Origin: Marinobacter sp. NP-4(2019)
GTDB taxonomy: Bacteria; Pseudomonadota; Gammaproteobacteria; Pseudomonadales; Oleiphilaceae
Assembly: GCF_003994855.1 (NCBI RefSeq)
Contig: NZ_CP034142.1
Coordinates: 1,302,001 to 1,366,000, forward strand
DNA length: 64,000 nt
Direction of reading: 5' to 3'
Numbering within the stretch: position 1 is the first letter of the stretch; every line of letters begins with the position of its first letter. Positions 8,779-16,548 of this stretch are shown piece by piece. Below the pieces are notes generated by a model. It saw only the letters and a list, made by a program, of their open reading frames with translations. It did no database searches and was not told the DNA's origin. Both the position numbers and the translations under genes were made by a program.

Positions 8779-9423
8779 TTACAATCCCTTGGGTGTCAGC
8801 TTGCGCTGGAGTGCCAGTAACAGACGGTCGGCAACGATGGCCAGGAGACTGACTGCGATGGCTCCGACAATGAGCTGACGGGGATCACTCTGTGAGATGC
8901 CGCGGCTGATCAGCACGCCAAGTCCACCGGCACCGATGTAAGCGGCAATCGCCATAACGCCGATATTCATAACCACCGCAGTCCTGACACCAGCCATGAT
9001 GACCGGGACAGAGAGCGGGATTTCTACCATCCGCAGGCGCTGCCTGCTGGTCATCCCGATACCTCTGGCGGCTTCCCGGAGCCCGGGGCTGACATTATTA
9101 ATGGCGGTATAGGTGTTCCGGATAATGGGCAGTTGCGAATACAGCAGTACCGCGATGACCGCTGGCAGATAGCCAATTCCATGCCCAATGGTGGACAGGA
9201 TCGGGATCATGATCCCGAAAAGGGCGATGGACGGGATGGTAATCAGAATTGAGGCGACGTACAGCACCATGGTAGCGGCACGTTCATTCTGGGTAATGGC
9301 GATCCCGATAGGTACCCCGGTGAGAGTTGCCAGGCCAACAGCAACGATGACCAACCCGATATGCTCGAGGGTCAATGTCCCCAGGAGGCCGAGGTTGGAC
9401 AGTATGAAATCGATAAGTTCCAA
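8779..9423 (-). CDS. Quaternary-amine ABC transporter permease (OpuCB/OsmY-type)
   Basis: A 214-residue inner-membrane permease, first gene of the operon. The loop YTAINNVSPGLREAARGIGMTSRQRL and the following VRTAVVMNIGVMAIAAYIGAGGLG match the OpuB/C permease family; five or six transmembrane helices are evident. The ATPase gene follows after 32 bp. The 138-bp gap upstream of this gene (9424-9561) should contain the operon promoter; no convincing regulator site stood out by eye. Confidence 0.92.
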   Translation of the reverse strand: MELIDFILSNLGLLGTLTLEHIGLVIVAVGLATLTGVPIGIAITQNERAATMVLYVASILITIPSIALFGIMIPILSTIGHGIGYLPAVIAVLLYSQLPIIRNTYTAINNVSPGLREAARGIGMTSRQRLRMVEIPLSVPVIMAGVRTAVVMNIGVMAIAAYIGAGGLGVLISRGISQSDPRQLIVGAIAVSLLAIVADRLLLALQRKLTPKGL

Positions 9424-9561
9424 GGCGGAATCCTCTTGTTTTTATGTCATGAGTCGCCGGTAGTTCACTGAATAGCCAAGGTAGCGCATCGATTGGGGGT
9501 GGTTTTTCAAGAAAGCGCCGTCAAAGCGAACAATAGCGACACCGCGAGAAGCCGTTTTTTG

Positions 9562-10455
9562 TCACGCAATCCGGTTTAACTGTTCCCGAAACCAGATCAG
9601 TGCAGGCTCCTTTTCATAAGCCTTGTGCCAGTATAGATGAACATCCAGATCGGGCAGGTCTGCGGGCGGCGTGAGGATATGTATATCCGACCGCTCCACG
9701 ATCATCCGTGCGTAGGTTTCCGGCATGGTCAGTAACAGGTCGGTCTCCTCAACGACCCGGCAGGCAGCGTAGTAGTGTTGACAGCGCAGTCGTATATGCC
9801 GTTGCACGCCCAGACGCGACAGCTCGAAATCCTCAATCCCCGGACCCTCGGTGCGTGAGGACACCAGCACGTGCTGGGCGGCAATATACTTGTCCATTGT
9901 CAGCTTGCCTTCGGCCAGTGGATGCCCCGCTCTTGCCATTACCACCAAGCGGTCTCGCCGCAGCAGCTCGTGGGCAGTCTGGTTACTCACCGGCAACAGC
10001 ACGTCCACCGCAAAATCCAGCTTACCCGCAGCCAGCTGGGTTTCCATATCCCTCCGGGGAATCCGCTGGCTGACAATTTCCAGTTCCGGATACTGATCGA
10101 GCCGCTGCATGAGCTGTGGCAGGAAGGTGGACTCCAGAATATCCCGCAATGCCAGGGAATAAGTCTTGCGTTGGGTTGCAGGGTCAAAGGCGTGGAACTG
10201 GTTGACCGCCCCCTGGATCTGCGTCAGCCCCGGCCGCATGGATTCCAGGAACCGCCGCGCCAGCGGGGTGGGAATCATCTGGTTGCCCTGACGGGTAAAC
10301 AGTGGATCGTCAAAATGCTCTCGCAATCGGGACAGTGAATGACTGACCGCCGGTTGTGTCAGGTGCAGCGCCTTGGCCGCCCGAGTCAGGCTACCTTCCC
10401 GATAGATGGTGTCGAAGACGTGAAGAAGGTTAAGGTCCAGTCGGTTCAATGCCAT
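9562..10455 (-). CDS. LysR family transcriptional regulator
   Basis: A 297-residue LysR-type regulator with the N-terminal winged helix (LNLLHVFDTIYREGSLTRAA, then LHLTQPAVSHSLSRL) and a C-terminal substrate-binding fold. It is divergent from the acyl-CoA dehydrogenase gene, 121 bp apart, the classic arrangement in which the LysR protein controls the neighbouring operon. The AT-rich gap (10480-10530) would hold the operator. The effector is unknown; an acyl-CoA or hydroxy acid is plausible from the target genes. Confidence 0.92.
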   Translation of the reverse strand: MALNRLDLNLLHVFDTIYREGSLTRAAKALHLTQPAVSHSLSRLREHFDDPLFTRQGNQMIPTPLARRFLESMRPGLTQIQGAVNQFHAFDPATQRKTYSLALRDILESTFLPQLMQRLDQYPELEIVSQRIPRRDMETQLAAGKLDFAVDVLLPVSNQTAHELLRRDRLVVMARAGHPLAEGKLTMDKYIAAQHVLVSSRTEGPGIEDFELSRLGVQRHIRLRCQHYYAACRVVEETDLLLTMPETYARMIVERSDIHILTPPADLPDLDVHLYWHKAYEKEPALIWFREQLNRIA

Positions 10456-10576
10456 GAATTTTGCCTGTCCATCGAATAAGTGTCGCTAATAATAAATGAT
10501 AAGAATAATTCAGTCGCGTAATAGTGTATAGGACCATAGACTGTCGGAATAGTGCGCAACCAATGAGGGTACGACG

Positions 10577-11788
10577 ATGGATTTCGATATTTCCGAGAAG
10601 GGCCAGGATTATCTCAACCGCGTGAAGCAATTCATGAAGGATGAGATCTTTCCGATTGAAGATCAGTACCACCGGGAGCTGGCCTCCTTGGACAATCGCT
10701 GGGTGGTGCTGCCCATCATCAAGGAGCTGAAGGAAAAGGCCAAGGCCCAAGGCCTGTGGAACATGTTCTTCCCGGACGAGAAGTACGGTTGTGGCCTGCT
10801 CAACTCGGATTACGCTCTGATTGCCGAAGAAACCGGCCGCAGCTTCATTGCCCCGGAAATCTTCAACTGCAACGCGCCGGACACCGGCAATATGGAAGTG
10901 TTGATTCACTACGGTTCGGAAGAACAGAAAGCCGAGTGGCTGCCACGACTGCAACGTGGCGAAATTCGCTCTGCCTTCTGCATGACCGAACCGGGCGTAG
11001 CCTCATCCGATGCTACTAACATGGAAGCCACCGCTGTTGTCGAGGGCGATGAAGTCGTGCTCAACGGCCGTAAGTGGTGGAGTACAGGCATCGGCCACCC
11101 GGACTGCAAAGTCGCCATCTTCATGGGCCTGACTGACCCCGACGCCCAGAAACACCGTCGCCACTCCATGGTTCTGGTGCCCCTGGATACCCCGGGCGTG
11201 AAAATCGAGCGCATGCTGCCGGTGTTTGGCGAATACGACGAGCCCTACGGCCATGGCGTGGTTTCTTTCGAGAACGTTCGCCTGCCCAAGAGTGCCTTCA
11301 TTGCTGGCCCGGGCCGTGGTTTTGAAATCGCCCAGGGCCGCCTGGGACCGGGCCGGGTGCACCACTGCATGCGAGCCATTGGTGCCGCTGAACGCACGCT
11401 GGAGTTGCTGATCAAGCGTGCGACCAGCCGTGAAGCCTTTGGCCGCCCGATCGCTAAGCTGGGTGGTAACCCGGACATTATCGCCAATGCCCGCATGTCG
11501 ATTGAGCAGGCCCGTTTGCTGACCCTCAAGTGTGCCTGGGCGCTGGATACCAAGGGTATTGCAGGTGCGCTTCAGGAAGTGTCCATGATCAAGGCGGTGA
11601 TTCCGTCCATGCTGCAGACCATTGTGGATCAGGCGATTCAGATTCACGGTGGTGCTGGTGTCAGCGACGATGATTTCCCGCTGACACAATTGTTCGCCTA
11701 TGCTCGGGTATTGCGGTTGGCCGATGGCCCCGACGAGGTCCATCGGGCTATGGTGGCTCGCCTGGAGCTCCGCAAGTATAAATCCTGA
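10577..11788 (+). CDS. Acyl-CoA dehydrogenase (ACAD10/11-like)
   Basis: A 403-residue flavoenzyme of the acyl-CoA dehydrogenase fold. N-terminal helices, the flavin-contact strand AFCMTEPGVASSDATNME near residue 140, GRKWWSTGIGHPDCK near 170, the RLGPGRVHHCMRAIGAAER segment and the C-terminal QIHGGAGVSDDDFPL are visible. The sequence resembles the ACAD10/ACAD11 subgroup. The APH-like kinase gene in the same cluster (13104) is the partner fused to this dehydrogenase in human ACAD10/11 and separate in the bacterial levulinate (lva) pathway. There the kinase phosphorylates a 4-hydroxyacyl-CoA and the dehydrogenase-fold enzyme removes the phosphate to give enoyl-CoA. That role here is inferred. 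A long palindrome follows the stop by 39 bp. Confidence 0.9.
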   Translation: MDFDISEKGQDYLNRVKQFMKDEIFPIEDQYHRELASLDNRWVVLPIIKELKEKAKAQGLWNMFFPDEKYGCGLLNSDYALIAEETGRSFIAPEIFNCNAPDTGNMEVLIHYGSEEQKAEWLPRLQRGEIRSAFCMTEPGVASSDATNMEATAVVEGDEVVLNGRKWWSTGIGHPDCKVAIFMGLTDPDAQKHRRHSMVLVPLDTPGVKIERMLPVFGEYDEPYGHGVVSFENVRLPKSAFIAGPGRGFEIAQGRLGPGRVHHCMRAIGAAERTLELLIKRATSREAFGRPIAKLGGNPDIIANARMSIEQARLLTLKCAWALDTKGIAGALQEVSMIKAVIPSMLQTIVDQAIQIHGGAGVSDDDFPLTQLFAYARVLRLADGPDEVHRAMVARLELRKYKS

Positions 11789-11827
11789 GCCAGGTTTGGG
11801 CCCGCGGGTGTCCAGACTGTGGTGCAG

Positions 11828-11940
11828 GGGGCCGGCGGGGCGGTGTTTCTGAAAACCGCTCCTTCGGCACATCCCTGTGGCGCTTCTGCTCCGCCATCCA
11901 TGGCTCCGCAAATTTTCAGAAACACCGCCCCGCCGGCCCC
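11828..11940 (+). repeat. Long palindromic element A (conserved core, variable arms)
   Basis: Perfect 28-nt inverted arms at 11828-11855 and 11913-11940 (outer end GGGGCCGGCGGGG, inner end TTTCTGAAAA) enclose a 57-nt core. The core has two small hairpins: CACA-TCCC-TGTG (about 11869-11880), framed by two CGCT words, and GCC-ATCCAT-GGC (11893-11904), framed by two CTCCG words. The same core occurs in element B (opposite orientation) and element C, while the arms differ. It lies 39 bp after the acyl-CoA dehydrogenase stop. Together with element B it fills most of the 432-bp gap 11789-12220, in which I find no gene. Confidence 0.9.
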
Positions 11941-12056
11941 TTCTAACTTTCGGAGTTGCCGTCTGGGGTGCCTTCTGTGGAAGTGGTGCCAATTTGGGCA
12001 AGTGGTAGTGTTGTAGTTTTCTAAAAGGCTTTGGATCAACTAACTCAGAGGTTCGG

Positions 12057-12169
12057 GAGCTGGTGCGTGACAGGCCTTTCCAAAATGTTGCGGAGCCATG
12101 GATGGCGGAGCACAGCGTACATGGACGTATTCATAGCGTATTTTGGAAAGGCCTGTCACGCACCAGCTC
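12057..12169 (-). repeat. Long palindromic element B (same core, inverted)
   Basis: Perfect 30-nt arms at 12057-12086 and 12140-12169 (outer end GAGCTGGTGCGTGAC, inner end TTTCCAAAAT) enclose a 53-nt core. Read on the minus strand the core is ACGCT, a TACGTCCATGTA mini-hairpin, CGCT, then CTCCGCCATCCATGGC and CTCCGC. The last 24 nt of the core (12088-12111) are the exact complement of 11888-11911 in element A. The element ends 51 bp before the SDR start codon. Confidence 0.9.
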
Positions 12170-12220
12170 TTGCACCAAACCATAAAAATCCAAACTCAAA
12201 AAACAACGGTGAGAACACAT

Positions 12221-13039
12221 ATGACACAACGAGTATTTATCACGGGGGGCGCCAGCGGCCTGGGCCGGGCGATTGCACTGCGTTATGCCAAAGAGGGCGC
12301 CAAGGTCTGTATTGGCGATATCAACCCGGAGCAGGGCGTTGAGGTTGAGAAAGAGATCACTGCGGCCGGTGGCGAAGGCTATTTTGTCCAGTGTGATGTC
12401 CGCAGGCTGACCGATTTCGAAAAGGTCCGGGACGATCTGGTCAAGAAGTGGGGCGGTGTCGATGTGGTGGTGAACAACGCCGGCGTTGCCTCTGCCGGCT
12501 CCATTGAAGACACCACCATGGCCGACTGGGAGTGGATTCTGGATATCAACGTGTTAGGCGTGGTCCGTGGCTGCAAGGCGTTTACGCCGCAGTTCAAGCA
12601 GCAGGGTTCCGGGGCGTTTGTGAACGTGGCCTCCATGGCCGGGCTCATGCTTGCGCCGCTGATGGACAGCTACAATGTTACCAAGGCCGGGGTCATTGCG
12701 TTGTCCGAGACGCTGAGCCAGGAGTTGAGGGATTCCGGGATCCATGTGAGTTGCGTGTGCCCGGCGTTTTTCCAGACAAACCTGACTGCCAGCATGCGTT
12801 CGGACCTTCCGGGGATCCAACAGAATGTGAACAAGCTGATGAAACGCTCCAGTATCACCGCGGACGATGTGGCCGAGGATATCTTCCGTTCCGTCAAGGA
12901 CAAGAGCTTCTGGGTGCTGCCCCATACCAGGGAGCGCCGCATGTGGATGCTCAAGCGCCATGCGCCCTGGGCCTTTGACTGGCTGATGCACCAGGAGAGC
13001 AAGCGCTGGATGAACAAGATGGGCGGCAGCAAGGCGTAG
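12221..13039 (+). CDS. SDR family oxidoreductase
   Basis: A 272-residue short-chain dehydrogenase. The NAD(P)-binding motif TGGASGLGRAI starts at residue 9, NNAGVAS follows near 87, the catalytic Ser lies in VNVASMAG, and the YxxxK pair in DSYNVTKAGV near 150. The start ATG at 12221 has GGTGAG nine bases upstream; an in-frame upstream start at 12143 lies inside the right arm of palindrome B and is rejected. The C-terminus is longer than minimal SDRs (about 30 residues, Trp- and Lys-rich), as in lipid-acting SDRs. It probably oxidises a hydroxy intermediate in the same pathway as the neighbouring dehydrogenase and kinase. Confidence 0.9.
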   Translation: MTQRVFITGGASGLGRAIALRYAKEGAKVCIGDINPEQGVEVEKEITAAGGEGYFVQCDVRRLTDFEKVRDDLVKKWGGVDVVVNNAGVASAGSIEDTTMADWEWILDINVLGVVRGCKAFTPQFKQQGSGAFVNVASMAGLMLAPLMDSYNVTKAGVIALSETLSQELRDSGIHVSCVCPAFFQTNLTASMRSDLPGIQQNVNKLMKRSSITADDVAEDIFRSVKDKSFWVLPHTRERRMWMLKRHAPWAFDWLMHQESKRWMNKMGGSKA

Positions 13040-13103
13040 ATGCTGTTGGCCCCTAAAGTAGATGTGAGACCGCTTTATTGATGAACCGACAGGAGAGCCC
13101 TGA

Positions 13104-14168
13104 ATGACCCAGATTGACCAGGCTGAGGACATCCGCGAAGGCGAGGAGCTGGACGTCAGTGCCGTTGACCGCTTTATGAAACAGGCCATTCCGGATCTGC
13201 AAGGTGAGCCCGACATCCGCCAGTATCCTGGCGGTGCCTCCAACCTGACCTATCAGGTGGATTACGGTGACCGTTCCTACGTATTGCGTCGCCCGCCGTT
13301 CGGTAAGATCGCCAAATCCGCCCACGACATGCTGCGGGAGGCGAGGGTGATGGATGCGCTGAAACCAGTTTATCCGTACGTGCCGAACATCGTGGCTATC
13401 TGTGACGATCACGACGTTCTGGGGTGCGACTTCTACGTGATGGAGCGTCTGAAAGGCATCATCCTGCGTCAGGATTTCCCGAAGGACTTCGAGCTGAGTG
13501 CAGCGGATACCCGTAAGCTGTGCCTGAACGTGATTGACAAGCTGGTTGACCTGCACCGGGTGGATGCCAAGGCGGCAGGCCTGGACACGCTGGGTAAGGG
13601 CGCCGGTTATGTGCAGCGCCAGATTGGCGGCTGGAGTGATCGGTTCCGCAAGGCCCGCACCGAAGACGTGGGTGATTTTGAGGCGGTGATGAGCTGGCTG
13701 AACGACAAGATGCCGGAAGATATCGCCCAGGTCGTCATCCACAACGATTTCCGCTTCGACAACGTGGTGCTGAATCCGGATAACCCGTTTGAAGTGATCG
13801 GCGTGCTGGATTGGGAAATGGCCACCATCGGCGATCCGCTGATGGACCTGGGCAACAGTCTGGCGTACTGGATTGAGGCGGATGACGAAGGGCCGTTCCA
13901 GATGCTGCGCCGGCAACCGACCCATCAGCCGGGCATGCTGACCCGCCAGGAAGTGGTGGAATACTACATGGAAAAGTCCGGTTTCAGAGTCGATAACTTC
14001 GATTTTTACGAGATCTACGGTCTGTTTCGTCTCGCGGTGATTGTCCAGCAGATCTATTACCGCTTCTACCATGGCCAGACCAAAGACAAGCGTTTTGCCG
14101 CCTTTGGCCATGCCGCCAATTACCTTGAGAAGCGCTGCCAGCGGCTGATTGAAGCGAGTGATCTGTAA
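13104..14168 (+). CDS. APH-like phosphotransferase (LvaA / ACAD10-11 kinase type)
   Basis: A 354-residue aminoglycoside-phosphotransferase/choline-kinase-fold protein. GGASNLTYQVDYGDRSYVLRRPP is the nucleotide-binding start, the catalytic loop is VVIHNDFRFDNVVLNP near residue 215, and the metal-binding motif is GVLDWEMATIGDPLMDLG near 235. This subfamily is found with acyl-CoA dehydrogenases and phosphorylates the 4-hydroxyl of hydroxyacyl-CoA in LvaA and human ACAD10/11; it is not an antibiotic-resistance enzyme. The stop overlaps the next start (TAATG at 14168), showing tight coupling with the phosphatase gene. A large open frame on the opposite strand is a shadow of codon bias. Confidence 0.9.
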   Translation: MTQIDQAEDIREGEELDVSAVDRFMKQAIPDLQGEPDIRQYPGGASNLTYQVDYGDRSYVLRRPPFGKIAKSAHDMLREARVMDALKPVYPYVPNIVAICDDHDVLGCDFYVMERLKGIILRQDFPKDFELSAADTRKLCLNVIDKLVDLHRVDAKAAGLDTLGKGAGYVQRQIGGWSDRFRKARTEDVGDFEAVMSWLNDKMPEDIAQVVIHNDFRFDNVVLNPDNPFEVIGVLDWEMATIGDPLMDLGNSLAYWIEADDEGPFQMLRRQPTHQPGMLTRQEVVEYYMEKSGFRVDNFDFYEIYGLFRLAVIVQQIYYRFYHGQTKDKRFAAFGHAANYLEKRCQRLIEASDL

Positions 14169-14857
14169 TGGCAACGATCTATCTGATCCGCCACGGACAG
14201 GCCAGTTTCGGCAAGGATAACTACGATCAGCTCTCGCCCCGTGGCTGGGAGCAGGGCCGGGTACTCGGGCGCTGGTTGTCGGGCAAGGTTCGTCCCGATG
14301 CAGTTTTCGGCGGCAACATGGAGCGCCACCGGGAGACCGTGGAAGCCATTGCCAGCGGTTACGGCGATGCCCTGCCGGATATGCAGGCGGTGGATGGCCT
14401 GAACGAGTTTGATCACATGCAGGTGGTTGAGCGCCTGCGCCCGGAATGGGCTGACCGGCAGCGTATGGCGAAGGACCTGGCCGCCTTTCCCAAGCCCGCC
14501 CGTGCCTTCCAGCAGGTATTCGAGAGGGCTATGGCCCGCTGGGTCGGCGGTGAACACGATAACGAATACACCGAGACCTGGGATGCCTTCCGCGCCCGGG
14601 TCATCACGGCGCTGAATGAACTGATCGAGTACGCCGATGGCGGCGATACCCTGGTGTCAACCTCCGGCGGTCCCATAGCGGTGATCGCTCAGCACCTGTT
14701 GCACCTGAGCGACCACAAGGCGCTGGAAATGAACAACGTGATCGCCAACACCAGCGTTTCACGCATCCTCTATTCCGGCGCTCGTCGCAGCCTGGCGGTT
14801 TTCAACAATTACAGTCACCTGGAAGCGGAAGACCCCGCCCTGGTGACCTTCCGATAA
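14168..14857 (+). CDS. Histidine phosphatase family protein
   Basis: A 229-residue cytoplasmic phosphoglycerate-mutase-like phosphatase. The RHG motif is residues 8-10 (YLIRHGQASFG); a second conserved Arg is in MERHRETVEAI, and the second catalytic His region is LVSTSGGPIAVIAQHLL, where the usual SHG is replaced by TSGGP as in SixA-like and fatty-acid-cluster members. It overlaps the kinase gene by one base and precedes an SDR by 17 bp. A phosphatase beside a hydroxyacyl-CoA kinase could clear mis-phosphorylated intermediates, but this is speculation. Confidence 0.88.
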   Translation: MATIYLIRHGQASFGKDNYDQLSPRGWEQGRVLGRWLSGKVRPDAVFGGNMERHRETVEAIASGYGDALPDMQAVDGLNEFDHMQVVERLRPEWADRQRMAKDLAAFPKPARAFQQVFERAMARWVGGEHDNEYTETWDAFRARVITALNELIEYADGGDTLVSTSGGPIAVIAQHLLHLSDHKALEMNNVIANTSVSRILYSGARRSLAVFNNYSHLEAEDPALVTFR

Positions 14858-14874
14858 CGATTTGAGGTGAATGC

Positions 14875-15642
14875 ATGAGCAAGGAACTGTTTGACCTGAC
14901 AGGTAAAGTGGCGCTGGTGACTGGCGCGAGCCGTGGCATTGGTGAAAGCGTCGCCCGCACGTTGGCGGACTATGGCGCTCACGTGATCTGCAGCAGCCGT
15001 AAAATCGAAGGCTGCGATGCCGTGGCCAGCAGTATTCGTGATGCCGGCGGCAGTGCCGAAGCCTACGCATGCCATATTGGCGAGATGGACCAGATTGAGG
15101 ATATCTGGGCGTATATCGGTAAGGAACACGGCAGGCTGGATATCCTGGTCAACAATGCCGCTGCCAACCCATATTTCGGGCCGGTCGAGGACACCGACCT
15201 GGGCGCGTACCACAAAACCGTGGATGTGAATATTCGCGGTTATTTCTTCATGAGTGCCCGCGGTGCGCAGCTGATGAAGAAAAATGGCGGGGGCTCTATC
15301 GTCAACGTGGCTTCCGTCAACGGCGTGAACCCCGGCCACTTCCAGGGCATCTACTCCGTCACCAAGGCGGCGGTAATCTCCATGACCAAATCCTTTGCCA
15401 TGGAGCTGGGCCAGCAGAAGATTCGCGTCAACGCTCTGCTGCCGGGCCTGACGGACACCAAGTTCGCCAGTGCGCTGACCACCAATGACGCGATCAAGAA
15501 GCAGGCCATGGCTCACATTCCGATGAAACGGGTGGCTGACCCGAGTGAAATGGCCGGCACGGTCCTGTACCTGGTCTCGGATGCGTCCAGTTACACCACC
15601 GGCGCCTGCATTAATGCCGATGGCGGTTATCTGACGATCTAA
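14875..15642 (+). CDS. SDR family oxidoreductase (3-oxoacyl-ACP reductase-like)
   Basis: A 255-residue classical SDR: TGASRGIGESVAR at about residue 17, NNAAANPYFG near 95, Ser in VNVASVNGVNPG near 147, YSVTKAAVISMTKSFA (catalytic Tyr and Lys) near 160 and LLPGLTDTKFAS. The C-terminal DASSYTTGACINADGGYLTI is typical of the 2,3-butanediol/3-hydroxyacyl class. It is the last gene of the cluster and has GAGGTG just before the ATG. Probable role: NAD(P)-linked reduction or oxidation of an acyl intermediate made by the upstream genes. Confidence 0.92.
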   Translation: MSKELFDLTGKVALVTGASRGIGESVARTLADYGAHVICSSRKIEGCDAVASSIRDAGGSAEAYACHIGEMDQIEDIWAYIGKEHGRLDILVNNAAANPYFGPVEDTDLGAYHKTVDVNIRGYFFMSARGAQLMKKNGGGSIVNVASVNGVNPGHFQGIYSVTKAAVISMTKSFAMELGQQKIRVNALLPGLTDTKFASALTTNDAIKKQAMAHIPMKRVADPSEMAGTVLYLVSDASSYTTGACINADGGYLTI

Positions 15643-15671
15643 ATACCGTCAGCCGATGGCTGAAGACGAAA

Positions 15672-15700
15672 GGCCAGCTACAGGCTGTTGGTAGCTGGCC
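15672..15700 (-). terminator. Hairpin between convergent genes
   Basis: GGCCAGCTAC, nine-base loop, GTAGCTGGCC: a perfect 10-bp stem. On the minus strand it is followed by TTTCGTCTT, so it best fits termination of the lipoprotein transcript ending at 15712. Confidence 0.7.
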
Positions 15701-15711
15701 GGATTGGGGCA

Positions 15712-16524
15712 TCACTCGCGCCGTTTGATATAGCCTTCTTCATCTGAAATCACGATCTCGACACGGCGGTTTTGCTGGCGGCCCGCAGCGCTGCTATTAC
15801 TTGCTACCGGATATTCCTCCCCATAGCCCCGGGTTTCTATTCGGTTTCCGCTGATTCCCATACCCATCAGGGCATCACGGACGGAGTCAGCCCGACGCTC
15901 CGATAGTCCCTGATTGTATGAGGCTTCCCCGGTGCTATCAGTGTAGCCTTCAACACGAACCCGCCGCTGCTGGTATTCAGACATGAAGTCCGCAAGACGG
16001 CGGACTGTCGCCTCACCGGCGGGCTTCAGTTCAGCGCGGTTAAGATCAAACAGTACATCTCCCAGCGTCAGGACCATGCCGCGGTCGGTTTGCTCGGCCT
16101 CCATTTCCGCCATTCGGGCACGAAGCAGTTCTGCCTCACGTCGTGCCGCGGCAGCCTCGGCGGAGCTCATCTGGAGTTCCAGCTCTTTGCGGCGCTCCTC
16201 GGCGGACCTGATTTCGCTTTGCAGCTGCGCACGTTTACCGTGTTCCGCGGCTATTTCCGCATGTCGGTTCGCGAGGTAGGCTGCATGCTCAATGTCGACG
16301 ATGTCTGCACCGTCTTCCAGTAGTGATTCAGCACGTGCCAGTCGATCCCGAGCGTTCCTCAGCTGCCGGTCTCCGCTGCGTGCAACGTCCGGATCGTTGC
16401 GGATTTCCTGGTAGGACGCCCTTGCCTGATCGACCATCGCATTGTTCTGCGGTGCGCTGGCGCATCCGGTCATTAACGCGGAAACCCCAACTGCCATGCC
16501 CAGAGCTATATTGCGCTTGTTCAT
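15712..16524 (-). CDS. OmpA family lipoprotein with DUF4398 domain
   Basis: About 270 residues. A lipoprotein signal ends in SALMTGC, so the mature protein is lipid-anchored. The middle part is an alpha-helical, Glu/Arg-rich DUF4398-like coiled coil with heptad-rich ESLLEDGADIVDIEHAAYLA. The C-terminal OmpA domain has LNRAELKPAGEATVRRLADF, VEGYTDSTGEASYNQGLSERRADSVRDAL and RVEIVISDE, the peptidoglycan-binding signature. The ATG at 16524 is preferred over that at 16530 because the GGAG lies six bases before it. It is transcribed after the DUF4398 lipoprotein gene upstream; the two likely act together at the outer membrane-wall interface. Confidence 0.9.
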   Translation of the reverse strand: MNKRNIALGMAVGVSALMTGCASAPQNNAMVDQARASYQEIRNDPDVARSGDRQLRNARDRLARAESLLEDGADIVDIEHAAYLANRHAEIAAEHGKRAQLQSEIRSAEERRKELELQMSSAEAAAARREAELLRARMAEMEAEQTDRGMVLTLGDVLFDLNRAELKPAGEATVRRLADFMSEYQQRRVRVEGYTDSTGEASYNQGLSERRADSVRDALMGMGISGNRIETRGYGEEYPVASNSSAAGRQQNRRVEIVISDEEGYIKRRE

Positions 16525-16548
16525 ACCCATCTCCTTCAGTTGGGGCCT

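Noticed and set aside
11003..12001. A 332-codon open frame antisense to the acyl-CoA dehydrogenase
   Set aside because: Low-complexity, His/Gln/Arg-rich translation with no family match, opposite a clear enzyme gene and running into palindrome A.
11828..12169. Integron attC-like sites
   Set aside because: No integrase in the window, no GTTRRRY core site and no cassette array; the arms are perfect rather than the bulged imperfect pairs of attC.
11828..12169. Retron msr/msd
   Set aside because: No reverse-transcriptase gene lies beside the elements; three copies with different stems do not fit the retron layout.
13053..14174. A 373-codon open frame antisense to the APH-like kinase gene
   Set aside because: It mirrors the coding strand's codon bias, has no recognisable domain and lies entirely opposite a well-supported kinase with intact motifs.
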